64,000 nucleotides of DNA from Sphingobium sp. Its GTDB lineage: Bacteria > Pseudomonadota > Alphaproteobacteria > Sphingomonadales > Sphingomonadaceae. This document shows, in pieces, positions 1 to 8,706 of this stretch; the stretch's first letter is position 1; every line of letters begins with the position of its first letter. The notes beneath the pieces are model-generated. The model was not told the DNA's origin, did not search any database, and was given only the letters and a program-made list of their open reading frames with translations. A program made the position numbers and the translations under genes. The stretch spans positions 1-64,000 of the forward strand of contig SPEL01000001.1 in assembly GCA_009360885.1 (NCBI GenBank), read 5' to 3'.

Positions 1-56
1 GAAACACCGCCAGACGCGCTCGTCCAGATCACATGGCTGACAACGCATCACCACTC

Positions 57-95
57 AAAAAGCCCGGAGCCTCAGTCTCGTGAATAAGCCGGGCT
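57..95 (-). terminator. Rho-independent terminator candidate at the 3' end of the metal operon
   Basis: Read on the minus strand, a 7-bp stem (AGCCCGG pairing with CCGGGCT, 21-base loop) is followed directly by TTTTT. It lies just past the last stop codon of the recombinase remnant and could end transcripts coming from the czc run. The long loop makes it weaker than a classical terminator. Confidence 0.45.
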
Positions 96-334
96 AGGGT
101 CTATTCTCAATCACCTCATAGAGCCGGGAGGGTTTGGTATCAGCCTCCGTCGCCCGGCGTTCCATTTCGGCGACGTGCTGGCGGCGCTCGATCCCCCCAT
201 TCGTCACGCCGGGCGATAAGCTGGTCCATCAGCACTTCGAGCCATGCGGGATTGAGTAGCCGCTTTTCCAGGTGCGCGATCATAGCCTCGTTCAGCGGCG
301 ATGAGACACGCAGATACGCCCACGCACGCCTCAA
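94..334 (-). pseudogene. Remnant of a large serine recombinase (C-terminal part), frameshifted
   Basis: The minus strand first encodes NEAMIAHLEKRLL and LIARRDEW, then, after a change of frame at a run of six G (plus-strand C run 193-198), RRQHVAEMERRATEAD and SRLYEVIEN before a TAG at 96-94. Together these resemble the region after the zinc ribbon and the coiled coil of large serine recombinases. No catalytic serine domain is present. The piece opens with a TTG codon inside the end of czcC, and its first residues (AWAYLRVSS) look like the N-terminus of such recombinases, so an internal deletion is possible. This is family recognition by eye. It is probably a scar of the element that delivered the metal genes. 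A sequencing error in the homopolymer could explain the frameshift but not the missing domains. Confidence 0.6.
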
Positions 335-1575
335 TCATGGTCGCCCTCGGGAACCCAGATGCTGTGAGAATCGATCTGCAATTTCAGCAGCGCCCGCGAT
401 GCTTCCGATCGTGCATCGATCTCGGATCGGCGGGCGTCATTCGCCTGGCGACGGGCATAGAGCAGGTCGACCAGATCGATTTGGCCTAGCTGATAGCCGC
501 GCTCTGTCCTTCCGGCGGCGTCGGATGCGCTCTGTGCCGATGCCTGCGCGCTTCGCCACGCCTCCAGCCGGGTACGTGCATTGGACAGGTCCGCGTCGGC
601 AATAGCCGCGACCGATCGTTGGATATTAGCGAGTTCAAGACGGGCGGCGTTCGCCTCGGCCGAAGCTTGATCGGCGGCTGCCCGGCGATAGCCGCCTCCT
701 AACGGGATGGATGCCACTACGCCTGCCCCTCGCTCCATACCGCTACGCTCGCTAAACAGGCGGACTCCAAAGGACGGATCGGCGATCCGGTCTGCTCGAA
801 CCCGCCGCGCAACGACTGCTAGTCGCTGTGCCTCACGATCGGCAGCGCGAATCTCGTGACTGCGTTCGATGACCAGCGCCCGCATGGTTTCGAGATTCTG
901 TGTCGGTAGTTCGGGCAAGGCGAGTTCGGCCGGCTCGGGGGGAAGCGGTATCTCTGGAAACGTCGCAACCAGGATCACGCGCGCCTGCTCGCGTGCAGAG
1001 AGCGATGCAGCGGCCTGGGCTTGCGCCTGCGCCAGCGCAGCGGACGCCTGATCGAGATCGAGCGCCGAGGCATCGCGTAGCTGGACGCGGCGACGCAAGG
1101 CGGTCAGAGCCGCTTCCAGCGAGCGCACCGTGTCGAGGTCGTTACGATAGTGGCTGCCGGCGGTCAGCCAGTCATGCCAGAGGCCGGTCAGGACCAACGC
1201 GGCCTGGTGGCGGGCATCCTCCATCTGGTTTTCCGCAACCTCGACGCCCAACTCGCCAGATTCTCGGTCAAGCGCAGCCTTGCCGGGAAGACGGAACGGA
1301 CGGGAAAGGGTCGCGTCGAACTCATCATAGCCGCCTTCGCGATCCACACTGCGGCGAATATAACTGCCAGCAATCGTCGCTTCATGGGTGCCCTTGCGCA
1401 GCATATCCCCACGCGCGCGGGCGGCTTCGACCCGCGCGGCGGCGGCCATGACGGTCGGATGATTGTCGAGCGCCTCGTTGACTTTCTCGACCGGCGGCAG
1501 GTCGACGCGCTGGGCATGGAGTGCGGTCGGCGCAAGCATCAGCAGCATGGCCAGAGCCAGAATGGAGGGCTTCAT
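331..1575 (-). CDS. czcC: CzcC-like outer-membrane factor of a heavy-metal RND efflux system (TolC family)
   Basis: This 414-residue protein is the expected size for the outer-membrane channel that completes a CzcCBA tripartite pump and exports metal cations across the envelope. It starts with a cleavable signal peptide (MKPSILALAMLLMLAPTA then LHAQ) followed by two long alpha-helical, Ala/Arg/Gln-rich repeats typical of outer membrane efflux proteins. The ATG at 1575 is chosen because GGAGG lies 7 nt upstream and because it overlaps the TGA of the preceding DUF3240 gene by 4 nt (ATGA); a longer reading frame exists upstream but has no family character. It is the last gene of the run; in the classical Cupriavidus czcCBA order it is first. 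The substrate cannot be told from sequence. Confidence 0.85.
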   Translation of the reverse strand: MKPSILALAMLLMLAPTALHAQRVDLPPVEKVNEALDNHPTVMAAAARVEAARARGDMLRKGTHEATIAGSYIRRSVDREGGYDEFDATLSRPFRLPGKAALDRESGELGVEVAENQMEDARHQAALVLTGLWHDWLTAGSHYRNDLDTVRSLEAALTALRRRVQLRDASALDLDQASAALAQAQAQAAASLSAREQARVILVATFPEIPLPPEPAELALPELPTQNLETMRALVIERSHEIRAADREAQRLAVVARRVRADRIADPSFGVRLFSERSGMERGAGVVASIPLGGGYRRAAADQASAEANAARLELANIQRSVAAIADADLSNARTRLEAWRSAQASAQSASDAAGRTERGYQLGQIDLVDLLYARRQANDARRSEIDARSEASRALLKLQIDSHSIWVPEGDHD

Positions 1576-1871
1576 GCGATCCTCCCATGGCTGACGACCG
1601 ACAGGGCGTGCCAGCGCACTGGCCGTTCGTGCCGTGAGTCCGTCACCGCCCGGATCACATCCTCCCGGGCAGTGTCCGCGACGATCAGTTCGACCGCACT
1701 TCGCCGAAGGTTGCCCGTCACCTGCTCGGCGGTTCGCGCGTCGCTGAAATCCCGGCCACGCACCGCCTCTTCCCGGACGTGGATCGGCGCGTGCGCGACG
1801 GTGCGGATCGCTTCCACGATCGTCTCCGTATCCCGGATCGCGCAATGGAAGGTCAGAAGCTGGTCAGGCAT
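1572..1871 (-). CDS. DUF3240 family small protein of the metal efflux operon
   Basis: A 99-residue cytosolic protein with no signal peptide or membrane segment. It resembles DUF3240 proteins, predicted to have a PII-like ferredoxin fold and commonly found next to CzcA-type pumps; the function is not established. It is locked between its neighbours: its ATG overlaps the czcA stop by 8 nt (ATGCCTGA) and its own TGA overlaps the czcC ATG by 4 nt, so all three are probably translationally coupled. His9 and Cys10 near the N-terminus are potential metal ligands, but this is speculation. A regulatory or metal-sensing role is inferred from context only. Confidence 0.7.
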   Translation of the reverse strand: MPDQLLTFHCAIRDTETIVEAIRTVAHAPIHVREEAVRGRDFSDARTAEQVTGNLRRSAVELIVADTAREDVIRAVTDSRHERPVRWHALSVVSHGRIA

Positions 1872-4800
1872 TTTCGGTTTCCCCGGCGCTCTCGCCAAAG
1901 CGCTCGAACAGGATCGGCAGCAGCACCAGCGTCAGCAGGGTGGAGGTGATGAGGCCGCCGATGACGACGATGGCGAGCGGACGCTGAATTTCCGATCCCG
2001 GCCCGCTGGCGAACAGGAGTGGCACCAGGCCGAAGGCAGTGATGCTGGCGGTCATCAGCACCGGGCGCAGCCTGCGTTCCGCGCCTTGCCGGACAGCTTC
2101 GGCCATGCCGTAGCCCTCGGCCAGAAGCTGGCGGAAATAGGCCACCAATACGAGGCCGTTCAGCACCGCGATGCCGAGCAGGGCGATGAACCCGACCGAC
2201 GCCGGCACCGAAAGATATTCGCCCGACGCCCAGAGCGAGACGACGCCGCCCACCATCGCGAACGGGATGTTGAGCAAGATGAGGATCGCGGCGCGCAGCG
2301 ACCGGAGCGTCGCCAGCAGCACGAAGAAGATCAGCAGCAGCGCTACCGGGATGACGAGCATTAGCCGGGCCGAAGCGCGCTGCTGGTTCTCGAACTGGCC
2401 GCCCCAGACGATGCGGTATCCGGCCGGCAGCTTCACCTTTGCGGCGACCGCCGCCTTGGCCTCATCGACATAGCCCACCAGGTCGCGGCCCGAAACGAAG
2501 GCCTGCACCAGCGCGAAGCGTGAGCCGTTCTCATGATCGAGCTTGACCGGACCCTCAGTCCTCTCGACGCGGGCCATGTCGCTGACGCGCGCCAACCCTC
2601 CGTCCGGCGTGCGCAATTGCAGATCGGCGAAACGGGCGGGATCGGAGCGCAGGCTCTCGTCGCCCCGGATGACGATTGGCACGCGCTTCTGTCCCTCGGC
2701 GACGATGCCGGCCCGAACCCCCTCGACCTGCGCGCGCAGCGCATCCTGCATCTGGTCGATCGGCATCCCGAAGCGTCCGGCGGCCGCACGATCGATGTCG
2801 AGTTGGAGATAGTCGACACTGTCATTGGCGACGGTCAGCACCTCCGAGGCGCCCCGGACACCCGAGAGCGCTTGCTGGACCTGACCGGCGAGATCACCCA
2901 GCGTCGCTAGGTCCGGGCCGAATATCTTGACGGCAAGGTCGCCACGCGCGCCGGTCAGCATTTCGGATACGCGCATCTCGATCGGCTGGGTGAAGCTCGG
3001 CTGGATGCCGGGCAGCCCCTCGATCGCCTTGCGCATTTCGCCGACCACGAAGTCCTTGTCGCCGCGCCATTCGGACTGCGGCTTCAGGCGCACGAAACTG
3101 TCGGTCTCGTTCGGCCCCATCGGATCGAGGCCGATCTCGTCGGAGCCGACGCGGGCGATCACGTCCTGCACTTCCGGCACGCCACGCAGAGCGCGCTGCA
3201 CCGCCAGGTCGCCCTTCACCGACTGGTCGAGGCTGATCGAGGGCAGTTTGGTGAGCTGGACGATCACCGAACCCTCATCCATCGTCGGCATGAAGGTCTT
3301 GCCGACCGCGCCATAGGCCATGCCGGCGATCACCAAGCCCGCCGCCGCCAGGCCATAGACCACCCGCTTGTGGGCGAACGCGGTTTCCAGCAGTTCTTGA
3401 TAGCGCGGCGAGAGCTGGCGCATGATCCATGGCTCGCCATGATGGCCGCTCTTGAGCCCGAACGACGAGAGCACCGGAACCAGCGTGAGCGCCAGCAGCA
3501 GCGATCCGGCGAGCGCGAAGACGATGGTGAGCGCCACCGGCGCGAACAGCTTGCCTTCAAGTCCCTGGAGCGCGAGCAGCGGCAGGAAGACGAGCGCGAT
3601 GATGAGGATGCCGGCCGAGACCGGCACGATGACCTCGCTTGACGCCTGGAAAATCTGATTGAGGCGCGGATGACCTTCCTCATGCGTGCGCCCAAGCCGC
3701 TCGACGATGTTCTCGACCACCACCACCGCGCCGTCGACCAGCATCCCGATTGCGATGGCGAGTCCGCCCAGGCTCATCAGATTGGCGGACAGGCCCATGC
3801 CGCGCATGAACAGGAAGGTGATGAGCGCCGCCATCGGCAGGGTTGCAGCCACGATCGCGGCGGCACGCCAGTCGCCCAGGAACAGGATGAGCAGGATGAC
3901 CACGAGGATCGTGGCTTCGAGCAGGGCTTCCTCGACCGTGCCGACGGCGCGGCCGATGAGGTCGGAGCGGTCGTAGAAGACATCAATGTGGGTGCCGGCC
4001 GGCAGGGTTTTCTCAAGCTCCGCCAGCCGAGCGCGCACGCCGTCGACGACTTGGCGGGCATCGGCGCCGCGCAGGGCGATCACCAGCCCCTCGACCGCCT
4101 CGGCCTCGCCATTCTTGCTCACCGCGCCGTAGCGGGTGAGACTGCCGGTCCCGACCGCTGCGACATCGCCCAGACGGATGATGCGACCGTCGCGGCTGGC
4201 GATGACCAGCGACTGGAGATCCTCGACCGTGCGGATCGCGCCGACCGCACGAACGATCAGCGATTCCTCGCCGTTGGTGAGCCGTCCCGCGCCGTCATTG
4301 CGGTTGCCGCTCTCGATCGCGCCGCGCAGGTCTGCGACCGAGAGCTTCGCGCTGGCCAACGCGACCGGATCGGGCCTGACTTCGAACGTCCGCACATAGC
4401 CGCCGAGCGCATTGACGTCAGCCACGCCGGGCACGGTCCTGAGCGCGGGCCGGATCGTCCAGTCGAGCAATTCGCGCTTCTGCTGGAGATTGAGCGGCCC
4501 TTCGATCGTGAACATATAGACGTCGGACAACGGCGTCGAAATCGGGGCGAGACCGCCGCTGACCGAAGCCGGCAGATCGGCCAGCACGCCGGACAGACGC
4601 TCGGCGACCTGTTGGCGTGCCGAATAGATGTCGGTCCCATCGGTAAAGTCGATGGTGATGTCGGCAATGGCATATTTGGCGGTCGAGCGCAGGATCGCCT
4701 GGTTGGGAATGCCGAGCATCTCCATCTCGATCGGCGTGATGACCCGGCTCTCCACCTCCTCGGGAGTCATGCCGGGCGCCTTGAGGATCATCTTGACCTG

Positions 4801-4935
4801 GGTCTGGGCGATGTTGGGATAGGCGTCGACCGGCAGGTTCACGAATGCCCATGCACCCAGACCCGCAACTGTCAGAGCGAGAGCAAGAACGAGCAGGCGA
4901 TAGGACAGGGCCGTCGCGACCAGCGAGCGCAGCAT
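1864..4935 (-). CDS. czcA: CzcA-like heavy-metal efflux RND transporter (inner-membrane pump)
   Basis: The 1023-residue protein has the RND architecture: a first membrane helix at the N-terminus, two large periplasmic loops and two groups of membrane helices ending near residue 1010. It uses the proton gradient to drive metal cations out. The fourth helix carries AIGMLVDGAVVVVEN, with the proton-relay Asp at about residue 401 and Glu at about 408, typical of heavy-metal (HME) RND pumps rather than drug pumps. It is slightly shorter than Cupriavidus CzcA. czcB ends 7 nt upstream, and the DUF3240 gene starts inside its last codons. The VDGA motif argues for divalent cations (Zn/Co/Cd/Ni) rather than Cu/Ag pumps, but the exact ion is undecided. 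Confidence 0.92.
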   Translation of the reverse strand: MLRSLVATALSYRLLVLALALTVAGLGAWAFVNLPVDAYPNIAQTQVKMILKAPGMTPEEVESRVITPIEMEMLGIPNQAILRSTAKYAIADITIDFTDGTDIYSARQQVAERLSGVLADLPASVSGGLAPISTPLSDVYMFTIEGPLNLQQKRELLDWTIRPALRTVPGVADVNALGGYVRTFEVRPDPVALASAKLSVADLRGAIESGNRNDGAGRLTNGEESLIVRAVGAIRTVEDLQSLVIASRDGRIIRLGDVAAVGTGSLTRYGAVSKNGEAEAVEGLVIALRGADARQVVDGVRARLAELEKTLPAGTHIDVFYDRSDLIGRAVGTVEEALLEATILVVILLILFLGDWRAAAIVAATLPMAALITFLFMRGMGLSANLMSLGGLAIAIGMLVDGAVVVVENIVERLGRTHEEGHPRLNQIFQASSEVIVPVSAGILIIALVFLPLLALQGLEGKLFAPVALTIVFALAGSLLLALTLVPVLSSFGLKSGHHGEPWIMRQLSPRYQELLETAFAHKRVVYGLAAAGLVIAGMAYGAVGKTFMPTMDEGSVIVQLTKLPSISLDQSVKGDLAVQRALRGVPEVQDVIARVGSDEIGLDPMGPNETDSFVRLKPQSEWRGDKDFVVGEMRKAIEGLPGIQPSFTQPIEMRVSEMLTGARGDLAVKIFGPDLATLGDLAGQVQQALSGVRGASEVLTVANDSVDYLQLDIDRAAAGRFGMPIDQMQDALRAQVEGVRAGIVAEGQKRVPIVIRGDESLRSDPARFADLQLRTPDGGLARVSDMARVERTEGPVKLDHENGSRFALVQAFVSGRDLVGYVDEAKAAVAAKVKLPAGYRIVWGGQFENQQRASARLMLVIPVALLLIFFVLLATLRSLRAAILILLNIPFAMVGGVVSLWASGEYLSVPASVGFIALLGIAVLNGLVLVAYFRQLLAEGYGMAEAVRQGAERRLRPVLMTASITAFGLVPLLFASGPGSEIQRPLAIVVIGGLITSTLLTLVLLPILFERFGESAGETENA

Positions 4936-4942
4936 GGGCCGA

Positions 4943-6070
4943 TTACCGCGACAGGGCGAGCGCTTTGAGCGCGCTCGTGCCAGCGATAACGACCTGTTCG
5001 CCGGGCTTCACGCCGGATAGCAATACGGCTTGACCGCCGCCCGTCCCGCCGATCTTCACGTCGCGCATGGCAAAGCCGCCTGTGGTGGCGACGAAGACGA
5101 CAGTCCTGTTGTCCACCGTGGCGAGCGCGGCAGCCGGCACGCCAACCGCGCCCGCAGGCGCCGGGCCGGCAATCGACAGGTTCGTCGCCCGTCCGGCGAC
5201 GATGCCTGGACCGGCGGCGATCTCGGCCTTCACGCTGGCTGATCGGGTTGCCGGATCGATCGTCGATCCGACCGCTGTCACACGCCCCTTTATGTCCGGG
5301 TCGATCCGCACGGTCATGCCGGGACGGATCAGCCCCACCAGCCGTTCGGGCAACTGGCCGAGCACTTCGTAACGGTTCGCCGCGTCGATCACATAAGGCG
5401 CGGTCGTGCCATCCACCGAGCCTCCTGCCTGGATGCTGGCGGTCGTGACGCGGCCTGCGATCGGCGCCGTCAGCGTGTAGGTGCCACTTGCGCCATGACC
5501 GTTGACCATCCGCAGGATACGCGTTTTCTCCGAAACGTCGGCGCCGGTTTCCACAGCCATCGCACTGGCCTCGTCGGCGCGAGCGCCCGCTATGATGCCT
5601 TCGCGGCTGAGTTGTGACAGGCGGGCGGCGTTCGACCGGGCGACTCCGAGGCGTGCATTCGCGCGCGTTAGGTCAGCCCCCATCATGAGCACCTCTCGGC
5701 TGGAAATGACCGCCAGCGCCTGTCCCTGCCGCACCGTGTCGCCCTCGACAACCAGCGTGCGCATCACCACGCCGGGGAAGGTCGCCGCCACCGCCACGCG
5801 CGCATTCGCCGGAGGTTGGATCACCGCCGGCACGGTTACCAGCGGGGTGTCTTCAACAGCGACCGCAGGAGCCAGCCGGATACCAAGCTGTGCCGCCTGT
5901 TTGCCGTCCACCCTGAGATCACCGGGGACGGTTCCTGCATTTTCTTGAACCGTCCCCGGCCGCGCCGCAGGGGGTGCCGGCGCGTTCGAGTCAGCAGCGA
6001 TCCACCACAGGCCGGATACGATGCCGACCGCTGCTATGGCGCCAATGGAAATATAGGCTCGGCTGTTCAT
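4943..6070 (-). CDS. czcB: CzcB-like periplasmic adaptor (membrane fusion protein)
   Basis: A 375-residue protein with an N-terminal signal anchor (about residues 7-25), a proline/alanine-rich linker, a biotinyl-lipoyl-like half (VVMRTLVVEGDTVRQGQALA), a helical hairpin and a beta-barrel domain (GRVTTASIQAGGSV; VRIDPDIKGRVTAVG), the order seen in HlyD/CzcB adaptors. It would bridge the CzcA pump and the CzcC channel in the periplasm. The C-terminus ends soon after the barrel and membrane-proximal parts, without the His-rich metal-binding extensions of some CzcB proteins. It lies 7 nt upstream of czcA and 49 nt downstream of the histidine kinase, and is probably co-transcribed with both. Confidence 0.88.
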   Translation of the reverse strand: MNSRAYISIGAIAAVGIVSGLWWIAADSNAPAPPAARPGTVQENAGTVPGDLRVDGKQAAQLGIRLAPAVAVEDTPLVTVPAVIQPPANARVAVAATFPGVVMRTLVVEGDTVRQGQALAVISSREVLMMGADLTRANARLGVARSNAARLSQLSREGIIAGARADEASAMAVETGADVSEKTRILRMVNGHGASGTYTLTAPIAGRVTTASIQAGGSVDGTTAPYVIDAANRYEVLGQLPERLVGLIRPGMTVRIDPDIKGRVTAVGSTIDPATRSASVKAEIAAGPGIVAGRATNLSIAGPAPAGAVGVPAAALATVDNRTVVFVATTGGFAMRDVKIGGTGGGQAVLLSGVKPGEQVVIAGTSALKALALSR

Positions 6071-6119
6071 GCCCTTCGCCTAGAGGGGCAAACTGACGGC
6101 TCCCTGACGGCGAGGAGAT

Positions 6120-7139
6120 TCAGCTATTCTCCGGGAACCGCAATGTCAGTTCGCGTGCGCCCGGATCGGTGGTCAGCGCGCCGCCATGCGCGGCCATTAT
6201 CCGCTCGACGATCGCGAGGCCGAGGCCCGCGCCGTCCTTGCTGGCATGGTCGGCGCGGCTGTGGCGCCGGATCAGATCATGCAGCCGATCGGAAGACAGG
6301 CCCGGCCCCTGATCCTTGACCCGGATGGCGCACCCAGGGCCGACGAACACCTGCACGGCGCCACCGGCAGGCGTCGCGCGCACCGCATTCTCCACCAGAT
6401 TGCGGAGCGCCGCCGCTATCGCCTCGCGCCGGCCGTGCACGATCGGCGATTCCGCGCCGGCTTCCAGGGCGATCGTCTTGCCGGCCGCGATCACGCCCGG
6501 CGCCAATAAGCTGACGACATCGGTCGCTACATCGGTCAACGGCACGGCCTCGGGTGCCAGTTGCGTCGCCGTCGCCGCGTCGATCTGGGCGAGCAGCATC
6601 AATTGATCGATCAGCCGTCGCATTGCCGCGACATCGGCTTTCAGGCGACTTGCCTCGGCATGGTCGAGCCGGTCGAGTTCGAGCGACAGCACCGCGAGCG
6701 GGGTGCGCAGTTCGTGTGCGACATCGGCGGCGAACGCTTCCTGCCGTGTGGCAGCGTCATCCAGCCGCGCGAGCAGATCGTTGACGGCATCCGTGAACGG
6801 CAGGGCTTCGGCGGGCATCCGCGACGTGTCGATCCGGTATTCGCGCTCATGCCCGCGCGCCGCCTCGATCTCCATGGCGGCCTCTTCCAGCGGCATGAAG
6901 GCCTGCCGGATGACCCTGAGACCGACAAACGCCATGGGCACCATCAGGACAAGGACCGGCAAACCGACATGTTCGAGCATTTCACGGATCGCGCGATCCG
7001 TAGCCTGCTTCGCATTGAGATCGACAAACGACAGGCGGTAGAAGAAGACAACGGCCGCAAGCAAAAGGATCGAGCCGATCAATCCGACCAGACCGAGCCC
7101 TCTTGCCAGACGCCGGGAAACGGATCGTCGATGTGTCAT
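6120..7139 (-). CDS. Sensor histidine kinase of the metal-efflux two-component system
   Basis: A 339-residue membrane kinase with two membrane helices (about residues 15-35 and 57-75) around a short periplasmic loop, then a dimerisation box DVAHELRTPLAVL with the phospho-accepting His near residue 142, an N-box (LRNLVENAVRATP) and G-boxes (VKDQGPGL; DGAGLGLAIVERI). The very short sensor loop resembles kinases that sense in or next to the membrane. The ATG overlaps the response regulator TGA by 4 nt, so the two are coupled. By position it should control the czc genes downstream (CzcS/CopS-like), but the signal is not readable from sequence. Confidence 0.88.
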   Translation of the reverse strand: MTHRRSVSRRLARGLGLVGLIGSILLLAAVVFFYRLSFVDLNAKQATDRAIREMLEHVGLPVLVLMVPMAFVGLRVIRQAFMPLEEAAMEIEAARGHEREYRIDTSRMPAEALPFTDAVNDLLARLDDAATRQEAFAADVAHELRTPLAVLSLELDRLDHAEASRLKADVAAMRRLIDQLMLLAQIDAATATQLAPEAVPLTDVATDVVSLLAPGVIAAGKTIALEAGAESPIVHGRREAIAAALRNLVENAVRATPAGGAVQVFVGPGCAIRVKDQGPGLSSDRLHDLIRRHSRADHASKDGAGLGLAIVERIMAAHGGALTTDPGARELTLRFPENS

Positions 7140-7810
7140 GCCGTCTCTCGCAGCATATAGCCTATGCCCCGGATCGTATTCAGCTTTCCGCCCGCACCAG
7201 CTTCGTCGAGTTTCCGCCGCAATCGCGACATTGCGGCTTCCACCGCATTGGGCGTGACCGGCTCGTTGAAGCTGTAGAGCGCGTCCTCGATGGCGCCGCG
7301 CCGGACAACCGTGCCCGCGCGCCGCATCAGCAGTTCCAGAAGATCGGCTTCACGGCGGGACAAGTCGATCTCATTACCTTCGTAGCGCGCCGCTCTGGCC
7401 GCCGTGTCGAAACTTAGCGCTCCTATTTCGATCACAGTCTGCGCTCGTGGACCGGGACGGCGCAGCAGCGCCCGGACCCGAGCCGCGAGTTCCTCGATCT
7501 CGATCGGCTTCACGACATAATCGTCCGCGCCGCCATCGAGTCCCGCGACCCTGTCCTCCAACGCGCCGCGCGCCGTCACGATGAGCGCCGGTGCGACATG
7601 CTGTGTGCGGCGTCTTGCGCCAAGCCAGTCGACGCCATCACCGTCCGGCAGGCCGAGGTCGAGGATGATCGCGTCGTAGGCCGCTCCATCCATGGCGCTG
7701 TCCGCATCGGCGAGATTGCCGGCGATGTCGCAGGAGAAGCCACGGCGCTGAAGCCCCTCGGCCATCAGCTTAGCCAGTCGGTCATTATCCTCGACGATAA
7801 GCACCCGCAT
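7136..7810 (-). CDS. OmpR/PhoB-type response regulator of the metal-efflux operon
   Basis: A 224-residue two-domain regulator. The receiver domain shows the acidic pair Glu7/Asp8, the phospho-acceptor Asp51 (ILDLGLP), Thr79 and Lys101 (YVVKP). The C-terminal winged helix contains LSRREADLLELLMRRAG and the recognition-helix region NAVEAAMSRLRRKL. It is first in the predicted operon (regulator, kinase, czcB, czcA, DUF3240, czcC) and probably binds the inverted repeat just upstream at 7829-7848, activating its own operon. It resembles CzcR/CopR/CusR, but that assignment is by context. Confidence 0.9.
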   Translation of the reverse strand: MRVLIVEDNDRLAKLMAEGLQRRGFSCDIAGNLADADSAMDGAAYDAIILDLGLPDGDGVDWLGARRRTQHVAPALIVTARGALEDRVAGLDGGADDYVVKPIEIEELAARVRALLRRPGPRAQTVIEIGALSFDTAARAARYEGNEIDLSRREADLLELLMRRAGTVVRRGAIEDALYSFNEPVTPNAVEAAMSRLRRKLDEAGAGGKLNTIRGIGYMLRETA

Positions 7811-7828
7811 GAGGGAGAACTTTCCAAT

Positions 7829-7848
7829 CTACAGTTCAGACTCTGTAG
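7829..7848. promoter_or_regulatory. Inverted repeat, candidate operator of the metal-responsive regulator
   Basis: CTACAG, eight bases, CTGTAG: a perfect 6-bp inverted repeat about 20 bp upstream of the response regulator start codon, in the only gap before this divergon-free operon. Its size and place fit a regulator dimer site or a promoter-overlapping operator. OmpR-family regulators usually bind direct repeats, so the link is inferred. Confidence 0.35.
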
Positions 7849-7958
7849 TGTTTCGACCTGCGTTCTTCGATCACCATGATGGAAATTGCATGAATGCCGG
7901 CTGAACCTCGCGGGAAGACGATCGGCATTCGCGAGACATTCTCAATGCGATGCCAAAT

Positions 7959-8660
7959 TCAAAGAGATGTCCCGAACAGATGTCCGATACCAGCCGTCAG
8001 AGCCATTGCCAGCGCGCCCCAGAAAGTGACCCGGATAACAGAGCGGACAGGCGCAGCTCCACCCGCCCGAGCACCGAGCACGCCAAGCACAGCCAGACAA
8101 ACCAGCGATGTGGCAATCACCAGCGGGATCAGTAACTGTTGCGGGGCTATCGCGATGACGGCCAAGGGCGCCGCAGCCCCCGCGCTGAAAGTCACCGCCG
8201 AGGTGAGCGCCGCCTGTAGGGGGCGCGCGGTCGAGACTTCCGAAATGCCAAGTTCGTCGCGAGCATGTGCTCCCAATGCGTCCTTGGCCATGAGTTGATC
8301 CGCAACCTGCAAGGCGAGATCGACATCGAGTCCTCGTGCGGCATAGATATTCGCCAATTCCTGACGTTCGGAAGCAGGCTGATCCGAGAGTTCGCGCTTC
8401 TCCTTCGCAAGGTCGGCTTCTTCCGTATCCGACTGCGAGCTGACGGAGACATATTCACCCGCCGCCATGGACATCGCGCCGGCAACCAGCGCCGCGACGC
8501 CTGCGATCAGGATGTCAGCCTTGCCCGCGCCGGAGGCAGCGACGCCGGCAATCAGACTGCCCGTCGATACGATCCCATCATTGGCGCCCAACACGGCAGC
8601 CCGCAACCAGCCTATGCGCCCCACGGCGTGGCGCTCGGGATGGGTTCGTAGTCTGCTCAC
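7959..8660 (-). CDS. VIT1/CCC1 family iron/manganese transporter
   Basis: A 233-residue membrane protein with the family start GWLRAAVLGANDGIVST, then GAMSMAAGEYVSVSSQSDTE, a long acidic cytosolic loop (about residues 90-140, rich in Glu/Asp, the usual metal-binding domain), and three more hydrophobic segments to the C-terminus. Members move Fe(II) or Mn(II) out of the cytosol. The GTG at 8660 gives an N-terminus (SRLRTHPERH) as expected for the family; a TTG at 8696 would add 12 residues but has no ribosome binding site. It follows cytochrome b561 by 46 nt, same strand, suggesting co-transcription. It shares the high GC of the metal island. Confidence 0.82.
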   Translation of the reverse strand: MSRLRTHPERHAVGRIGWLRAAVLGANDGIVSTGSLIAGVAASGAGKADILIAGVAALVAGAMSMAAGEYVSVSSQSDTEEADLAKEKRELSDQPASERQELANIYAARGLDVDLALQVADQLMAKDALGAHARDELGISEVSTARPLQAALTSAVTFSAGAAAPLAVIAIAPQQLLIPLVIATSLVCLAVLGVLGARAGGAAPVRSVIRVTFWGALAMALTAGIGHLFGTSL

Positions 8661-8706
8661 GGCTTCGTCCCGACGCGACTTGGCCTGGTTGCGCAAACCG
8701 ACCGTT

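Noticed and set aside
1576-1845. N-terminal extension of czcC to 1845
   Set aside because: Overlaps the whole DUF3240 gene; signal peptide and ribosome binding site fix the start at 1575.
1150-2364. 404-codon plus-strand frame over czcC, the DUF3240 gene and the end of czcA
   Set aside because: Crosses three well-supported genes and has low-complexity Arg/Gln/Asp composition.
3670-4968. Long plus-strand open frame (432 codons) antisense to czcA
   Set aside because: Shadow of a GC-rich gene; Asp/His/Arg-rich composition without family character, while the minus strand encodes a clear RND pump.
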